A stretch of DNA of 64,000 nt from Georgfuchsia toluolica (GTDB lineage Bacteria > Pseudomonadota > Gammaproteobacteria > Burkholderiales > Rhodocyclaceae): the NCBI RefSeq assembly GCF_907163265.1, contig NZ_CAJQUM010000001.1, forward strand, positions 1,302,001 to 1,366,000. Reading direction: 5' to 3'. A model generated the notes under the pieces. It had not been told where the DNA came from, did not search any database, and was given only the letters and a program-made list of their open reading frames with translations. The first letter of the stretch is position 1. The number at the start of each line of letters is the position of its first letter. The position numbers and the translations under genes are program-made. Positions 28,244 to 37,359 of the stretch are shown one piece after another.

Positions 28244-29248
28244 ATGGGCCGCTACCGCAAGGAAAGCGTACCGACCGCTGTTGGTATTGATGCGATTTTA
28301 CTGGTCAACCTCGGCACTCCGGAAGCGCCGACGGCACAGGCGTTGCGTCCCTATCTCAAGCAGTTCCTGTCCGACCCGCGGGTGGTCGAAATTCCGCGCA
28401 TCGTCTGGTGGCTGATACTCAACGGCATCATCCTCAACACGCGGCCGAAAAAATCGGCAAAAAAGTACGCCGCCATCTGGACCAAGGAGGGCTCGCCACT
28501 CAAGGTGCACACCGAGCGGCAGACCAAGCTGCTGAAAGGTCTGCTCGGCGAATCGGGACGCAAGGACATGCTTGTCGACTACGCCATGCGCTACGGACAA
28601 CCCTCGATTGCCTCGGTGCTCGACCGGTTGAAGGCACTCGGCGCGGCTCGCATCACAGTGGTACCGCTCTACCCGCAGTACGCGGCCTCCGCAACGGCCA
28701 GCGTGTTTGATGATGTCGCCACGTGGACACAAAACACGCGCAATGTGCCGGAACTGCGCCTGGTACGCAGTTTTCCCGAACATCCCGGCTATATCGCCGC
28801 GCTTGCCGCCAGCGTGCGCAAACACTGGCAAATGCACGGCCGCGGCGACAAGCTGGTCATGAGTTTCCACGGCATCCCCAAGCGTTCGGTCGATCTCGGT
28901 GACCCCTACCAAGCCGAATGTCAGGCCACCGCAAAGCTGTTGGCAAACGAGCTGCAACTCGATGCGCAGCACTATGTCGTCACTTTCCAATCGCGTTTCG
29001 GCGCAGCGGCCTGGCTGCAACCCTACACCCAGCCGACGCTGGAACAGTTCGCAAAAGAGAGTGTTTCGCGCATCGACGTAATCTGTCCCGGCTTCGCCGC
29101 CGACTGCCTCGAAACCCTGGAAGAAATCGGCATGGAATGCAAAGCAGCCTTCCTCGCGGCGGGCGGCAAGGAATTCCGCCTCATCCCCTGCCTCAACGAG
29201 CAGCCGGACTGGATCAGGGCATTGGCCGATATCGTCATCGCGCGCTGA
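28244..29248 (+). CDS. hemH: ferrochelatase
   Basis: 334 residues from the ATG at 28244. It inserts Fe2+ into protoporphyrin IX. '[20 protein letters not shown]' begins the fold; the catalytic His lies in '[19 protein letters not shown]' and the conserved Glu in '[20 protein letters not shown]'. The DPY/TFQSRFG segment is present. It starts 180 bases after hrcA, a typical pairing (hrcA-hemH). Confidence 0.96.
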   Translation: MGRYRKESVPTAVGIDAILLVNLGTPEAPTAQALRPYLKQFLSDPRVVEIPRIVWWLILNGIILNTRPKKSAKKYAAIWTKEGSPLKVHTERQTKLLKGLLGESGRKDMLVDYAMRYGQPSIASVLDRLKALGAARITVVPLYPQYAASATASVFDDVATWTQNTRNVPELRLVRSFPEHPGYIAALAASVRKHWQMHGRGDKLVMSFHGIPKRSVDLGDPYQAECQATAKLLANELQLDAQHYVVTFQSRFGAAAWLQPYTQPTLEQFAKESVSRIDVICPGFAADCLETLEEIGMECKAAFLAAGGKEFRLIPCLNEQPDWIRALADIVIAR

Positions 29249-29417
29249 ATTCCTGACCTCCATATCCACGACTTGCGGCATACCGTTAGGATGCGCTTGC
29301 GCAAGGCTGAAATACGGGAAGAAACAATGGAGTATTTCAACACAATGAGTCAGTACCCGACTATTGCACTTGGGTACTACTGCTCCCAACATCAGTGGCC
29401 CCGGCAATCAATTCCCT

Positions 29418-29444
29418 TTGCATTTCCTGATAGATGCCTATAAT
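29418..29444 (+). promoter_or_regulatory. putative sigma-70 promoter (perfect -10)
   Basis: TATAAT at 29439-29444 with TTGCAT at 29418-29423, 15 bases apart (TTTGCA gives 16). It lies 53 bases before the small membrane protein gene at 29497. Confidence 0.4.
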
Positions 29445-29496
29445 GGCTACTGGGTAGATTCCAGGTTTGCTCGATAATTTAAAAAAAGGTGGAGAG

Positions 29497-29628
29497 ATGA
29501 GCTTCTTGAACTTCATTATCGCAGTGGTCCTATTGGTCGTTCTGATCGCTATGGTCGTGCCACTGGTATCGGGAGTTTCTTCCGCGACTACCCGCCACGA
29601 GGTCGGAGATACTGACGACGTTCAATAG
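29497..29628 (+). CDS. small single-span membrane protein, 43 residues
   Basis: The frame MSFLNFIIAVVLLVVLIAMV, VPLVSGVSS and an acidic tail (EVGDTDDVQ) is preceded by AAAGGTGGAG at ideal distance and by a good -10 box, so it is probably translated. Residues 4-24 form one transmembrane helix. I do not recognise a family. It sits at the left edge of the catabolic island. Confidence 0.5.
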   Translation: MSFLNFIIAVVLLVVLIAMVVPLVSGVSSATTRHEVGDTDDVQ

Positions 29629-29848
29629 ACGTGGTGGCGAGTAGTCTTTCAGGCTGATACTTTCCTGCTGATGCTGCTCGCAGTATGTTTGGCGCATGTA
29701 GCGAAAATATGCGAGATTCTTGGGCATTTCGCATTGCAAGACGCCGCTCGTAATCTGATGCGATTGCATGAGCGCGTCAATATAAACACTGATTGGAAAT
29801 GACTCAAGCTGGAAATACCGGCACTGACTGGCCGCCATTACGCGCCAA

Positions 29849-29862
29849 CGCGACAGAACCGG
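29849..29862 (+). repeat. IS6-family terminal repeat, orphan copy
   Basis: AACGCGACAGAACC is identical to the outer 14 bases of the IS6-type fragment at 37593-37606 and the reverse complement of 40251-40264. The preceding bases (CCATTACGCGCC) are only partly like the other copies. The end points rightward, toward the catabolic genes. Confidence 0.6.
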
Positions 29863-30032
29863 AACTGTTACTCAGCTAAACAGCGCAGAGACCTAGTGAG
29901 TCACACAACACAAACTTCTGGATATTCCCTGCGGGGATCCGCGGCATCCTCGATGATCTCCAGTCGCTCTGGCCAGAAGTGCTTGGAAAGCACCTCACTA
30001 GCGAGGTGCGATAAGGACTTGCAATAGATGAC

Positions 30033-30050
30033 TGAATGAGCGATCATTCT
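30033..30050. promoter_or_regulatory. TetR-type operator A, TGAATGA-gcga-TCATTCT
   Basis: One of four related palindromes in the island. It lies 87 bases before the acyl-CoA dehydrogenase start. Arms differ by one base. The form matches the operator consensus I recall for Bacillus FadR, TGAATGA-N4-TCATTCA. Confidence 0.65.
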
Positions 30051-30136
30051 GTTTCATTTTACTCGCTTCGATGTTTGTTAGTCGGAAGTAACAACCTAAC
30101 ATATCGGGCACGACAAGCATCCGGAGGATCTGAAGT

Positions 30137-31309
30137 ATGAGCAGCAAGGACTACCTGGCGTGGCCATTCTTCGATGACACGCATCGCAAGCTGGCGCGAG
30201 ACCTTGAGATATGGGCCGCGGACCTGCCAGCCGGTGACGGCCACGTAGACGTCGCCCAAACCTGCCGCGACCTCGTGGCACGCTTGGGCAAGGCCGGTTG
30301 GCTGCGCCAATGCGCAGCGAAGGCATATGGTGGCGCTCGCGATACTATCGACGTGCGCTCACTGTGTATTATCCGTGAGACACTCGCCCACTGCTCCGGT
30401 CTAGCTGACTTTGCCTTCGCCATGCAGGGGCTGGGCAGCGGCGCCATTTCCATCGGCGGTTCTGAAGAAATCAAAAGCAAGTACCTCCCGCGCGTGTGCG
30501 CAGGCGAAGCAATTGCCGCTTTTGCTCTTACCGAGCCAGAATCAGGCTCAGATGTTGGGGCGATGGCCACTACGGCTACCCGCGATGGCGACCACTATAT
30601 CCTGAACGGCGAGAAGACCTGGATCTCCAACGGCGGCATCGCTGATTTCTATTGCGTCTTTGCTCGCACTGGTGAGGCGGCAGGAAGTCGCGGTATTTCA
30701 GGATTCGTGGTCGACGCCGATACTCCCGGCCTGGAAATCGCCGAAATTATTCCGGTCATTGCACCGCATCCATTGGCAACGCTGCGGTTCACCAACTGCC
30801 GCGTACCAGTGGAAAACCTGCTCGGCATCGCCGGAGGCGGATTCAAACTTGCCATGCAGACCCTCGATATCTTCCGCACCAGCGTCGCTGCCGCGGCGCT
30901 CGGCTTCGCCCGTCACGCCTTCGATGAGGCGCTGGCACGTGCCACGTCGCGCAAGATGTTCGGTCAGACCCTTGCCGACTTCCAGTTGACCCAGGCAGCA
31001 CTGGCTGACATGGCCACAGCCAACGACAGCAGCGCGCTGTTGACTTATCGTGCGGCGTGGACGCGCGATTGCCAGGGGCTGGCAGCAACGCGCGAAGTAG
31101 CGATGGCCAAGATGGTGTCCACCGAGAACGCTCAGCAGGTGATCGACAAGGCAGTGCAGATTTTCGGCGGTCTCGGCGTCAAGTCAGGAATGCCAGTTGA
31201 ACTGTTGTACCGGGAGATCCGCGCGCTGCGCATCTATGAAGGCGCAACCGAAGTGCAGAAGCTGATCATCGGTCGTCAAGTAGTAAAGAACTTCCTGACC
31301 GACGGCTAA
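30137..31309 (+). CDS. acyl-CoA dehydrogenase
   Basis: 390 residues, the usual length of a soluble FAD acyl-CoA dehydrogenase. The N-terminal helices are followed by the FAD/substrate segment '[20 protein letters not shown]' (about 133-152) and '[20 protein letters not shown]'. The C-terminal end '[20 protein letters not shown]' has the catalytic base Glu368. GGAGG lies ten bases before the ATG. It opens a forward set with the BadH-like dehydrogenase and two crotonases, and carries operator A in front. The set resembles ring beta-oxidation genes of alicyclic or aminobenzoyl-CoA pathways; the substrate is inferred. Confidence 0.9.
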   Translation: MSSKDYLAWPFFDDTHRKLARDLEIWAADLPAGDGHVDVAQTCRDLVARLGKAGWLRQCAAKAYGGARDTIDVRSLCIIRETLAHCSGLADFAFAMQGLGSGAISIGGSEEIKSKYLPRVCAGEAIAAFALTEPESGSDVGAMATTATRDGDHYILNGEKTWISNGGIADFYCVFARTGEAAGSRGISGFVVDADTPGLEIAEIIPVIAPHPLATLRFTNCRVPVENLLGIAGGGFKLAMQTLDIFRTSVAAAALGFARHAFDEALARATSRKMFGQTLADFQLTQAALADMATANDSSALLTYRAAWTRDCQGLAATREVAMAKMVSTENAQQVIDKAVQIFGGLGVKSGMPVELLYREIRALRIYEGATEVQKLIIGRQVVKNFLTDG

Positions 31310-31381
31310 GTCCACATTCAATATAGGGAAAATCAAGGAAGGAAAGTAGTGTTGCAATTGTAAATTGTGCATGTTAAATTA

Positions 31382-31399
31382 TGAATGAATGCTCATTCT
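31382..31399. promoter_or_regulatory. TetR-type operator B, TGAATGA-atgc-TCATTCT
   Basis: Same palindrome as operator A, 34 bases before the BadH-like gene, and so close that it would overlap the promoter. It suggests this gene also has its own promoter within the forward set. Confidence 0.65.
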
Positions 31400-31432
31400 T
31401 TTTTCAACCCTTGGTCATAAAGGCAAACAAAC

Positions 31433-32179
31433 ATGCGATTAGACGGAAAAACAGCAGTAGTTACTGGGGCGGCATCTGGAATCGGGAAATCAGTTGCCGA
31501 AACCCTGGCGGCGGCGGGTGCACACGTTCTGCTTGGCGATCTCAACGAAGAAGGCGGTGCGGCGGTAGTTAAGGAAATCCGCAGCCGTGGCCAGGGCGCC
31601 GACTTCTTTCGCCTCGATGTCTCGGATCTGAATTCGATCGCTGACTTTGCGCAGAAAAGCTATGCGGCTCGCCCTCATGTAGACATCGTCGCCAATGTCG
31701 CTGGCTGGGGCAAGATCGAGCCCTTCATCCAGAACACGCCGGACTTCTGGCGCCGGGTGATCGACATCAACCTGATGGGTCCGGTGGCGGTCACGCGCGC
31801 CTTCCTCGACAAGATGATAGAGAAGGGGGCCGGCAAGATCGTCACGGTGTCTTCAGACGCCGGTCGTGTCGGCAGCTTGGGCGAGACCGTGTATTCCGGC
31901 GCTAAAGGCGGCGCCATCGCCTTCAGCAAGGGTCTGGCACGCGAGGTGGCCCGCTACAACATCACCGTGAATTGCGTTTGCCCCGGCCCCACCGACACGC
32001 CGCTGATGGCAGCTGTGCCGGAAAAGCACCGTGATGCTTTCATCCGCGCCACGCCGATGCGCCGCTTGGGCAAGCCTTCGGAAGTCGCCGATGCCGTGCT
32101 GTTCTTTTCCAGCGATCGCTCAAGCTTTGTCACCGGACAGATTCTCAGCGTCTGTGGCGGCCTGGCCATGGCTGGCTAA
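31433..32179 (+). CDS. short-chain dehydrogenase, BadH-like (2-hydroxycyclohexanecarboxyl-CoA dehydrogenase type)
   Basis: 248 residues with the NAD motif 'VTGAASGIGKS' (10-20), 'ANVAGWGKIEPF' (NVAG instead of the usual NNAG), Ser in 'IVTVSSDAGRVGS' and the catalytic YxxxK in 'VYSGAKGG'. The second half, including 'LAREVARYNITVNCVCPGPT', 'RRLGKPSEVADAVLFF' and 'GQILSVCGGLAMAG', strongly resembles Rhodopseudomonas BadH as I remember it. BadH oxidises 2-hydroxycyclohexane-1-carboxyl-CoA to the 2-keto form. It lies between the acyl-CoA dehydrogenase and an unusual crotonase. The substrate ring is inferred. Confidence 0.82.
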   Translation: MRLDGKTAVVTGAASGIGKSVAETLAAAGAHVLLGDLNEEGGAAVVKEIRSRGQGADFFRLDVSDLNSIADFAQKSYAARPHVDIVANVAGWGKIEPFIQNTPDFWRRVIDINLMGPVAVTRAFLDKMIEKGAGKIVTVSSDAGRVGSLGETVYSGAKGGAIAFSKGLAREVARYNITVNCVCPGPTDTPLMAAVPEKHRDAFIRATPMRRLGKPSEVADAVLFFSSDRSSFVTGQILSVCGGLAMAG

Positions 32180-32212
32180 TTTCTTCATTTTCTTTTTTTC
32201 TGGGAGATATTT

Positions 32213-33031
32213 ATGTACAAACTGAAAGCAGCTGAATGGAAGCCGAAACATTTCAAAATGGAAGTGGCCAACCGCGTGGCAACCATTACTCTGAACCGGC
32301 CGGAACGCAAGAATCCGCTGACCTTCGAAAGCTACGCAGAATTGCGTGACACATTCCACAAGTTTCAATACGCGGAAGACGTGCGTGCCGTAGTGTTTAC
32401 CGGCGAGGGTGGCAACTTCTGCTCCGGCGGCGACGTGCATGAAATCATCGGCCCGCTGACCAAGATGGACATGACCGGTCTGCTGGAGTTCACACGCATG
32501 ACCGGCCACCTGATCAAGGAAATGCGTAACTGTCCGCAGCCCATCATTGCCGCAGTCGACGGTATTTGCTGCGGCGCCGGCGCCATTATTTCCATGGCCA
32601 GCGACATGCGCTATGCCACGCCAAAAGCCAAGACCGGTTTCCTCTTTGTCAAGGTCGGCTTGGCCGGTTGCGACATGGGTGCCTGTAGCATCCTGCCGCG
32701 CATCATTGGCCAGGGCCGCGCTTCGGAACTGCTGTACACCGGACGCATGATGAGCGCCGAGGAAGGCCTAGCCTGGGGCTACTTCAATGGCGTCGTTGCC
32801 CAAGAGAAGCTGCTGGAGACGGCCACCAACATGGCCGTTTCGCTTGCCGACGGCCCGGCTTTCGCCCACTCGGTGACCAAGAAATGCCTGCACCAGGAGT
32901 GGAACCAGACCATCGAGCAGGCGCTGGAGACCGAGGCCGAAGCTCAGGCCATCTGCATGCAGACGGAGGACTTCAAGATTGCCTATCACGCCTTTGTCGC
33001 CAAGCAGACACCGAAATTCGTAGGCAACTGA
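32213..33031 (+). CDS. enoyl-CoA hydratase/isomerase-family protein lacking both hydratase glutamates
   Basis: 272 residues, crotonase fold: '[12 protein letters not shown]' (69-80) supplies the oxyanion-hole/CoA region and '[19 protein letters not shown]' the second oxyanion segment. At the places of the two crotonase catalytic Glu residues there are Ile125 and Lys147 ('[20 protein letters not shown]'). So simple hydration is unlikely; isomerase, ring hydrolase or retro-Claisen chemistry are alternatives. I recall close relatives in 2-aminobenzoyl-CoA-type clusters beside similar acyl-CoA and short-chain dehydrogenases. GGGAG precedes the ATG. Operon with the gene 33 bases upstream. Confidence 0.85.
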   Translation: MYKLKAAEWKPKHFKMEVANRVATITLNRPERKNPLTFESYAELRDTFHKFQYAEDVRAVVFTGEGGNFCSGGDVHEIIGPLTKMDMTGLLEFTRMTGHLIKEMRNCPQPIIAAVDGICCGAGAIISMASDMRYATPKAKTGFLFVKVGLAGCDMGACSILPRIIGQGRASELLYTGRMMSAEEGLAWGYFNGVVAQEKLLETATNMAVSLADGPAFAHSVTKKCLHQEWNQTIEQALETEAEAQAICMQTEDFKIAYHAFVAKQTPKFVGN

Positions 33032-33190
33032 TACGTCGTCGTCAACGCTGATAGTAGTAGCAACAAAGCCGGCGCGCCCCGTGCGCGTCGGCGGTTACAG
33101 ACAGAAGGGGCGCGTGACTTGCTGATTCTCAATGCGTCAAGTTTCGTTGCCTCCACCACCGATGAATAAGCCCTAACTCAGTCACTCCCC

Positions 33191-33946
33191 ATGATCGACC
33201 TGACCATTGAAGGCGGCATTGCCGTCGCCACTCTGTGCCAACCGCCAGTCAACGCTATTAATGACGACTGGGTGGCCCGACTGGATGCAATTCTTTCACA
33301 ACTGGAAAAGGACCCAAGCGTCAGCGTACTGTGGATACGCAGCAACCAGCGCGTTTTCTGCGCCGGCGCGAATCTGGAGTTCATGCGCGCCCGCTTCCTG
33401 ACCGAGGAAGGCCGTGTGCTGATGATCGCGTTCACCCGCCGACTGCAGGAAGTCCTGACGCGCCTGGAGAAAATTGGTTTGGTCACCCTGGCCGAGATCG
33501 GCGGCGCCGCGCTGGGTGGTGGCTTCGAAATGGCGTTGGCCTGCGATCTGCGTATCGTATCGGATACGGCAAAAATCGGCCTGCCTGAAGCGCGGCTGGG
33601 ACTGCTTCCTGCCGGCGGAGGCACGCAACGCATGACACGCCTGTGCGGCGAAGGCGTGGCGCGGCGCCTTATCCTCGGCGCCGAGATGGTCAACGGCTTG
33701 ACTGCGGTTGGTCTGGGTCTGGCGCAATGGGCGGCCCCGGCAGCGGAACTCGAAGCCGCAGCAAGAACCTTGGCAACACGCATTGCCGAATTGCCGCGCC
33801 AGGCACTGACTGAATGCAAGACCTGCATCGATGCGGCGCTACAGCCGAACGTTAATGGATTCGAAGTCGAACTTGCCGGTAGCAAGAGGCTGCTCGGCAG
33901 TACCCAGACGCAGCAGTTGGTGCGGCAATTCCTGGAGAAAAGCTAA
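33191..33946 (+). CDS. enoyl-CoA hydratase
   Basis: 251 residues, crotonase family with both hydratase glutamates present: Glu113 in 'ALGGGFEMALACDLR' and Glu133 in 'IGLPEARLGLLPAGGGTQRM'. This is the likely hydratase of the pathway, adding water to a 2,3-unsaturated acyl-CoA. It is 159 bases downstream of the preceding crotonase, a gap with a GC-rich imperfect hairpin, so it may be in the same transcript. No strong ribosome site is visible. Confidence 0.9.
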   Translation: MIDLTIEGGIAVATLCQPPVNAINDDWVARLDAILSQLEKDPSVSVLWIRSNQRVFCAGANLEFMRARFLTEEGRVLMIAFTRRLQEVLTRLEKIGLVTLAEIGGAALGGGFEMALACDLRIVSDTAKIGLPEARLGLLPAGGGTQRMTRLCGEGVARRLILGAEMVNGLTAVGLGLAQWAAPAAELEAAARTLATRIAELPRQALTECKTCIDAALQPNVNGFEVELAGSKRLLGSTQTQQLVRQFLEKS

Positions 33947-34164
33947 GCTCGCCCGACCGATGGAGTTGAAAATGGGAGGAGTCATTATGAGTGACGGCAG
34001 AGCAAGTCGCCCTCAGGGCTAAGGACGTGCATGTGTTGCCCCAGGTGCGTATGCCTGCGGCACACACACCCCAAAATTTAACTCGCGATCCATTTCTTCT
34101 GGCGATAGTAGCGCCTTACTGTGATATAGATAACTTTTAAGAAGGCGAATTCGACGCTGATGCT
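33947..34164. other. intergenic region between enoyl-CoA hydratase and fdhD
   Basis: About 220 bases with no supported gene. A well-placed GGGAGG precedes an 11-codon frame starting at 33987, which may be the decayed start of a lost gene. Confidence 0.3.
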
Positions 34165-34389
34165 GTGCCGGAAGAAGATCATGCGGCGCTCTTGGCGAAA
34201 ACGATTCTCACCGAGTATGGCCAGGACGCAGCGAAATCGAATCCGTGCTCCCAAGCGTTGTGCAAGATGCGGATAGACTCGACGGGCTGTGGGGGCTGGG
34301 TTGATGTCATCGAACAAACACTGAGTCAGAAACTGAAACGCATGGTGGAATCCGCAAAGTTGAAAGATCGATATGTCCTGCATTGGTAG
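34165..34389 (+). CDS. possible small protein upstream of fdhD
   Basis: A 74-codon frame with a GTG start and no clear ribosome site, ending 17 bases before fdhD. It has four cysteines ('NPCSQALCKMRIDSTGCGGW') and an amphipathic C-terminal helix. It could be a true small partner, or a relic whose N-terminus was lost: the frame stays readable for 12 codons before the GTG. I do not recognise it. Confidence 0.35.
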   Translation: MPEEDHAALLAKTILTEYGQDAAKSNPCSQALCKMRIDSTGCGGWVDVIEQTLSQKLKRMVESAKLKDRYVLHW

Positions 34390-34406
34390 ATAAGGGGTAA
34401 CGATCC

Positions 34407-35231
34407 ATGTACAAGCTCCATCTGACGCAAGCCGTCCGTCCTGCCACCATGAGTGTTGATGCCATCAACGAACATGGCGCAACGGTGCCCACCACGATCG
34501 CCGGCGAACATCCGCTGACAGTGTACCTCGACAAACGCGAGATAGTTACCTTGATGACCTTGGGTACTGCACCCGAAGTGCTGGTGTTAGGCTATCTGCG
34601 AAATCAGCGTTTGGTGACCGATATTAATAAGATCGCTTCTGTCCAGGTCGACTGGGAAACCAATTCGGCCGCCGTCACTACCCATGCCGAAAGCAGCGAC
34701 ATTGCGGCACAGTTGGAACGCCGCACCGTCACTAGCGGCTGCGGTCAGGGCACGATGTTCGGTGATCTGATGGAGAATCTCGAAAGCATTGTCCTTCCCG
34801 AGACGGGTCGGCTGGATCAGGCAACTCTGGGAATCCTGCTCGACAATGTACGTCGCCACGAATCCATATACAAGCAGGCCGGCGCGGTACATGGCTGCGC
34901 CTTGGCAAAAGCAGATGGTGACATCCTGATGTTCATCGAAGATGTCGGCAGGCATAATGCTGTTGATGCCATCGCCGGCCTGATGTGGCTGAAAGACATG
35001 AGCGGCAGCGACAAGATTTTCTATACTACCGGCCGACTTACTTCTGAAATGGTCATTAAAACCGCGCAGATGGGCATCCCCTTCCTGGTCTCGCGCTCCG
35101 GCCTCACTGGCATGGGTTACTCGATTGCCCTGAAGGTAGGCCTGACCATGATCGGCCGCGCCCAAGGCAAGCATTATCTGCTCTTCACCGGGCAGCAGCG
35201 CTTTCAAATGAATAGACCAGGTCACGACTGA
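34407..35231 (+). CDS. fdhD: FdhD-like sulfurtransferase for molybdenum/tungsten cofactor
   Basis: 274 residues. FdhD hands sulfur from IscS to the Mo/W-bis-pterin cofactor of formate dehydrogenase. Family segments visible: 'GTAPEVLVLGYLRNQRLVTD', 'AGAVHGCALAKADGDILMFI', 'EDVGRHNAVDAIAGLMWL' and 'GRLTSEMVIKTAQMGIPFLV'. The active CxxC of E. coli FdhD (Cys121/Cys124) appears as 'TSGCGQGTMF': Cys112 is kept, the second Cys is Gly115. No formate dehydrogenase is present in the window; the only cofactor enzyme is the BamB-like protein 3 kb away, so it may serve that. GGGG precedes the ATG at a usable distance. Confidence 0.85.
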   Translation: MYKLHLTQAVRPATMSVDAINEHGATVPTTIAGEHPLTVYLDKREIVTLMTLGTAPEVLVLGYLRNQRLVTDINKIASVQVDWETNSAAVTTHAESSDIAAQLERRTVTSGCGQGTMFGDLMENLESIVLPETGRLDQATLGILLDNVRRHESIYKQAGAVHGCALAKADGDILMFIEDVGRHNAVDAIAGLMWLKDMSGSDKIFYTTGRLTSEMVIKTAQMGIPFLVSRSGLTGMGYSIALKVGLTMIGRAQGKHYLLFTGQQRFQMNRPGHD

Positions 35232-35240
35232 AAGACAGCA

Positions 35241-35435
35241 CTAACGCGGGTTTAAAAATAATTTCAGATTTCGACGATTGAAATCGCGAGCAGTTTTTTC
35301 GCCGTATTTTTGCCAGTTTTCCGGCAAATGAGGCAACGTCATGAATAGTGGCTGTTCAAAATCCCGCGTCAGTGCTGGATTTTGTTCTGCTACACCCTGG
35401 CTCGTTCCCGTACAGAACAGCCTGGACGTGATCAC
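35241..35435 (-). CDS. possible small protein downstream of tetR
   Basis: A 64-codon frame with a GTG start overlapping the tetR stop (GTGA). The C-terminal half 'MTLPHLPENWQKYGEKTARD' is protein-like, but I recognise no family. It may be a coupled small gene or the remains of a longer one. Confidence 0.25.
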   Translation of the reverse strand: MITSRLFCTGTSQGVAEQNPALTRDFEQPLFMTLPHLPENWQKYGEKTARDFNRRNLKLFLNPR

Positions 35436-36169
35436 GTCCGCTTGCGCGGCGTACTGAGCTTGCGCTTTGCCTTTACCGGTGCTGATGGCGTCTGTAGCGT
35501 ACTGAAGTCTCCGATGCGCTGGCGAAATGAAGCAAGTGCTTTGCGACCCTTGGCGGTGAGAAAGGGTTCAACCAGCAGGTCGATGCCGTCGGAGACATAT
35601 TGCGCCAAGCTGAATCTATCGCGCAACGCCCAGTACTTGAGTGCCCAAGCGTGGGAGAACATCACATACTGATAAACCAGCAGATACTCGTTGATCTCCC
35701 GCATATAGTCACTGGTAATGCAAGCGTGGATGCAGTCAGCGATTATGCTGTTCGTGCGCGCCTCGTCCTCCTTGATCAAGACACGGCGATCGGCTCGTAG
35801 CGACTTGGAGGAGCGATAAGAGAGCAAAGTGGCATCGCGGTGAATATCGACTATCTGGCAATATGCCCAAATGGCCATGCACAGGCGATCTACGGGATGC
35901 TCGACACCTTCCAGGCGTAGCGGAATTTCTGTCTCATAAGTTTCCAGCACCAACTTAAGCGCCAGGAACAGGATGTCGTCTTTGTCGCCGAAGTACTGGT
36001 AAATGAGGCCAACGCTGACGCCGGCTTGGCGGGCTATTTGCAAGATAGTTGTGGTGTAGTAGCCGTTTTCGGAAAACAGCTTGATTGCAGCGCGCAAAAC
36101 CTGCCCCCGTCGTTCCTCGATCAGTCTGGTGTCGGTAACTATGCTGTCGACATGTGCGGCCAAGACCAT
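35432..36169 (-). CDS. TetR-family regulator (FadR-like)
   Basis: 245 residues. The N-terminal helix-turn-helix spans about 20-65: 'RRGQVLRAAIKLFSENGYYT', 'TTILQIARQAGVSVGLIYQY' and 'FGDKDDILFLAL', the pattern of acyl-CoA-responsive TetR repressors. The ligand domain is long and has a basic tail. GGAGCAGG precedes the ATG. Four copies of a palindrome resembling the Bacillus FadR operator lie upstream of neighbouring genes, so it probably represses the island until an acyl-CoA binds. None of the four copies is in front of its own gene. Confidence 0.88.
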   Translation of the reverse strand: MVLAAHVDSIVTDTRLIEERRGQVLRAAIKLFSENGYYTTTILQIARQAGVSVGLIYQYFGDKDDILFLALKLVLETYETEIPLRLEGVEHPVDRLCMAIWAYCQIVDIHRDATLLSYRSSKSLRADRRVLIKEDEARTNSIIADCIHACITSDYMREINEYLLVYQYVMFSHAWALKYWALRDRFSLAQYVSDGIDLLVEPFLTAKGRKALASFRQRIGDFSTLQTPSAPVKAKRKLSTPRKRT

Positions 36170-36253
36170 TCCTGCTCCTCTTTCATATATGTTTCATCGG
36201 GATATATTATCCAACACTTTTTACTGTACTAGATTTGGCAATCAGGCTACGCC

Positions 36254-37036
36254 TCAGTTCATGACCTCTCCGCCTGCCACCGCTATGCACTGCCCGGTCA
36301 TCGACTCAGTGCCCGGCAGGCACAACCAGAGCACAGCGTTGGCAACCTCCTGCGGCATAATCAACCGACCCTGCGGGTTATGTTTGGCAATTTCCGCGCG
36401 TGCGTCTTCCTCGCTTCGGCCAGTTTTCTTGACGATATTTTCCACGGTGCGTTTCGTCATCTCAGTTTCTGCATAACCGGGGCAGACCGCATTTACCGTC
36501 ACGCCGGTCCGAGCTGTCTCCAGTGCCAGCGAGCGCGTCAGACCAACTACGCCATGCTTGGAGGCACAATAGGCTGACGTGTAAGCGTATCCGACCAGGC
36601 CCGCAGTGCTGGCAGTATTAACGATGCGGCCATATCCTGCTTCCAGCATCGCCGGCAGAGTTTCACGGCAGCACAGATAGACCCCGGTAAGATTGATCGC
36701 CATCATCTGCTGCCACATGTCGAGGTCGGTGCGTACAAACGGCGCGCTCTTGGCCGCGCCAGCGTTATTGATGAGTATCTGTATTTCGCCGTAGCTAGCT
36801 CTGGCGGCGGCGAACGCAGCCGAAACCTTTACCGGATCGGCGACATTGAGGTGGATGAAGCTGGCTTCCCCTCCCCTAGCGCGAATCTCTGCAGCGCACC
36901 CTTCCCCGCTTTCTTCGGAAATGTCGCCGATTAATACGTGGGCGCCCGCCTCTGCAAGTATTTTGGCAATTGCCGCTCCGATCCCGCTACCTCCGCCAGT
37001 AACGACCGCGCGTTTACCCGAAAGTTGAATGTCCAT
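36254..37036 (-). CDS. short-chain dehydrogenase (second BadH/3-hydroxyacyl type)
   Basis: From the ATG at 37036 (GGAGAAGG just before it) the protein has 260 residues. The NAD motif 'VTGGGSGIGAAIAK', 'ILINNAGAAKSAPF', 'RIVNTASTAGLVG' and the catalytic 'SAYCASKHGVVGLTRSLALE' are intact. It resembles 3-hydroxybutyrate or 3-hydroxyacyl-CoA dehydrogenases and BadH in a general way. An operator copy lies 92 bases upstream. It is transcribed with tetR 84 bases downstream, so the two may form one unit that is itself under TetR control. Confidence 0.88.
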   Translation of the reverse strand: MDIQLSGKRAVVTGGGSGIGAAIAKILAEAGAHVLIGDISEESGEGCAAEIRARGGEASFIHLNVADPVKVSAAFAAARASYGEIQILINNAGAAKSAPFVRTDLDMWQQMMAINLTGVYLCCRETLPAMLEAGYGRIVNTASTAGLVGYAYTSAYCASKHGVVGLTRSLALETARTGVTVNAVCPGYAETEMTKRTVENIVKKTGRSEEDARAEIAKHNPQGRLIMPQEVANAVLWLCLPGTESMTGQCIAVAGGEVMN

Positions 37037-37127
37037 ACCTTCTCCGTAAAAGGGCAGCGCCAAGCTGACGCTACCTAAGAACAAATTAAATACCCCGACA
37101 AAACCCGAGTGTTACCTCTTTGATTGA

Positions 37128-37145
37128 TGAATGATTAGTCATTCA
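37128..37145. promoter_or_regulatory. TetR-type operator C, perfect arms TGAATGA-ttag-TCATTCA
   Basis: The best of the four copies; both 7-base arms are exact. It lies upstream of the minus-strand dehydrogenase and directly beside an ISAs1 transposase relic. Confidence 0.7.
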
Positions 37146-37152
37146 TCTATGG

Positions 37153-37325
37153 TTGTCAAGTACAAAGGTTAGCGCGAACTTGCGCAGGGCAGAGAAATTT
37201 TGCGGCGCATGATCTTTACGAACGCGGCAATTGTCTTCTCGAAATGTGACATCGAGCACCCAATACAGCTTGTTCTCGATTCCCCAATGGCCGCGTGCCA
37301 CGTTGGCAAAGGCGTCAGCATCTCC
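37153..37325 (-). pseudogene. ISAs1-family transposase fragment
   Basis: The minus strand encodes 'ANVARGHWGIENKLYWVLDV', 'TFREDNCRVRKDHAPQ' and 'NFSALRKFALTFV' without a stop: the conserved end of the ISAs1/H-repeat DDE transposase. Neither end of the element is recognisable. Confidence 0.75.
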
Positions 37326-37359
37326 AAAATGCCCTTCGACCCGTTATAGAAAGTCTCAA

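Larger units (their letters stand above)
29629..30136. other. gene-free boundary of the catabolic island
   Basis: About 500 bases without a supported gene. A minus-strand frame of 102 codons (29530-29838) has no recognisable domain. It contains an IS6-type end (29849-29862) and, nearer the acyl-CoA dehydrogenase, a TetR-type operator (30033-30050). Confidence 0.5.

Noticed and set aside
29530-29838. 102-codon minus-strand frame overlapping the small membrane protein gene
   Set aside because: No family resemblance, poor ribosome site, and it opposes a short gene with a good ribosome site and promoter. It may be IS debris, but no transposase motif was seen.
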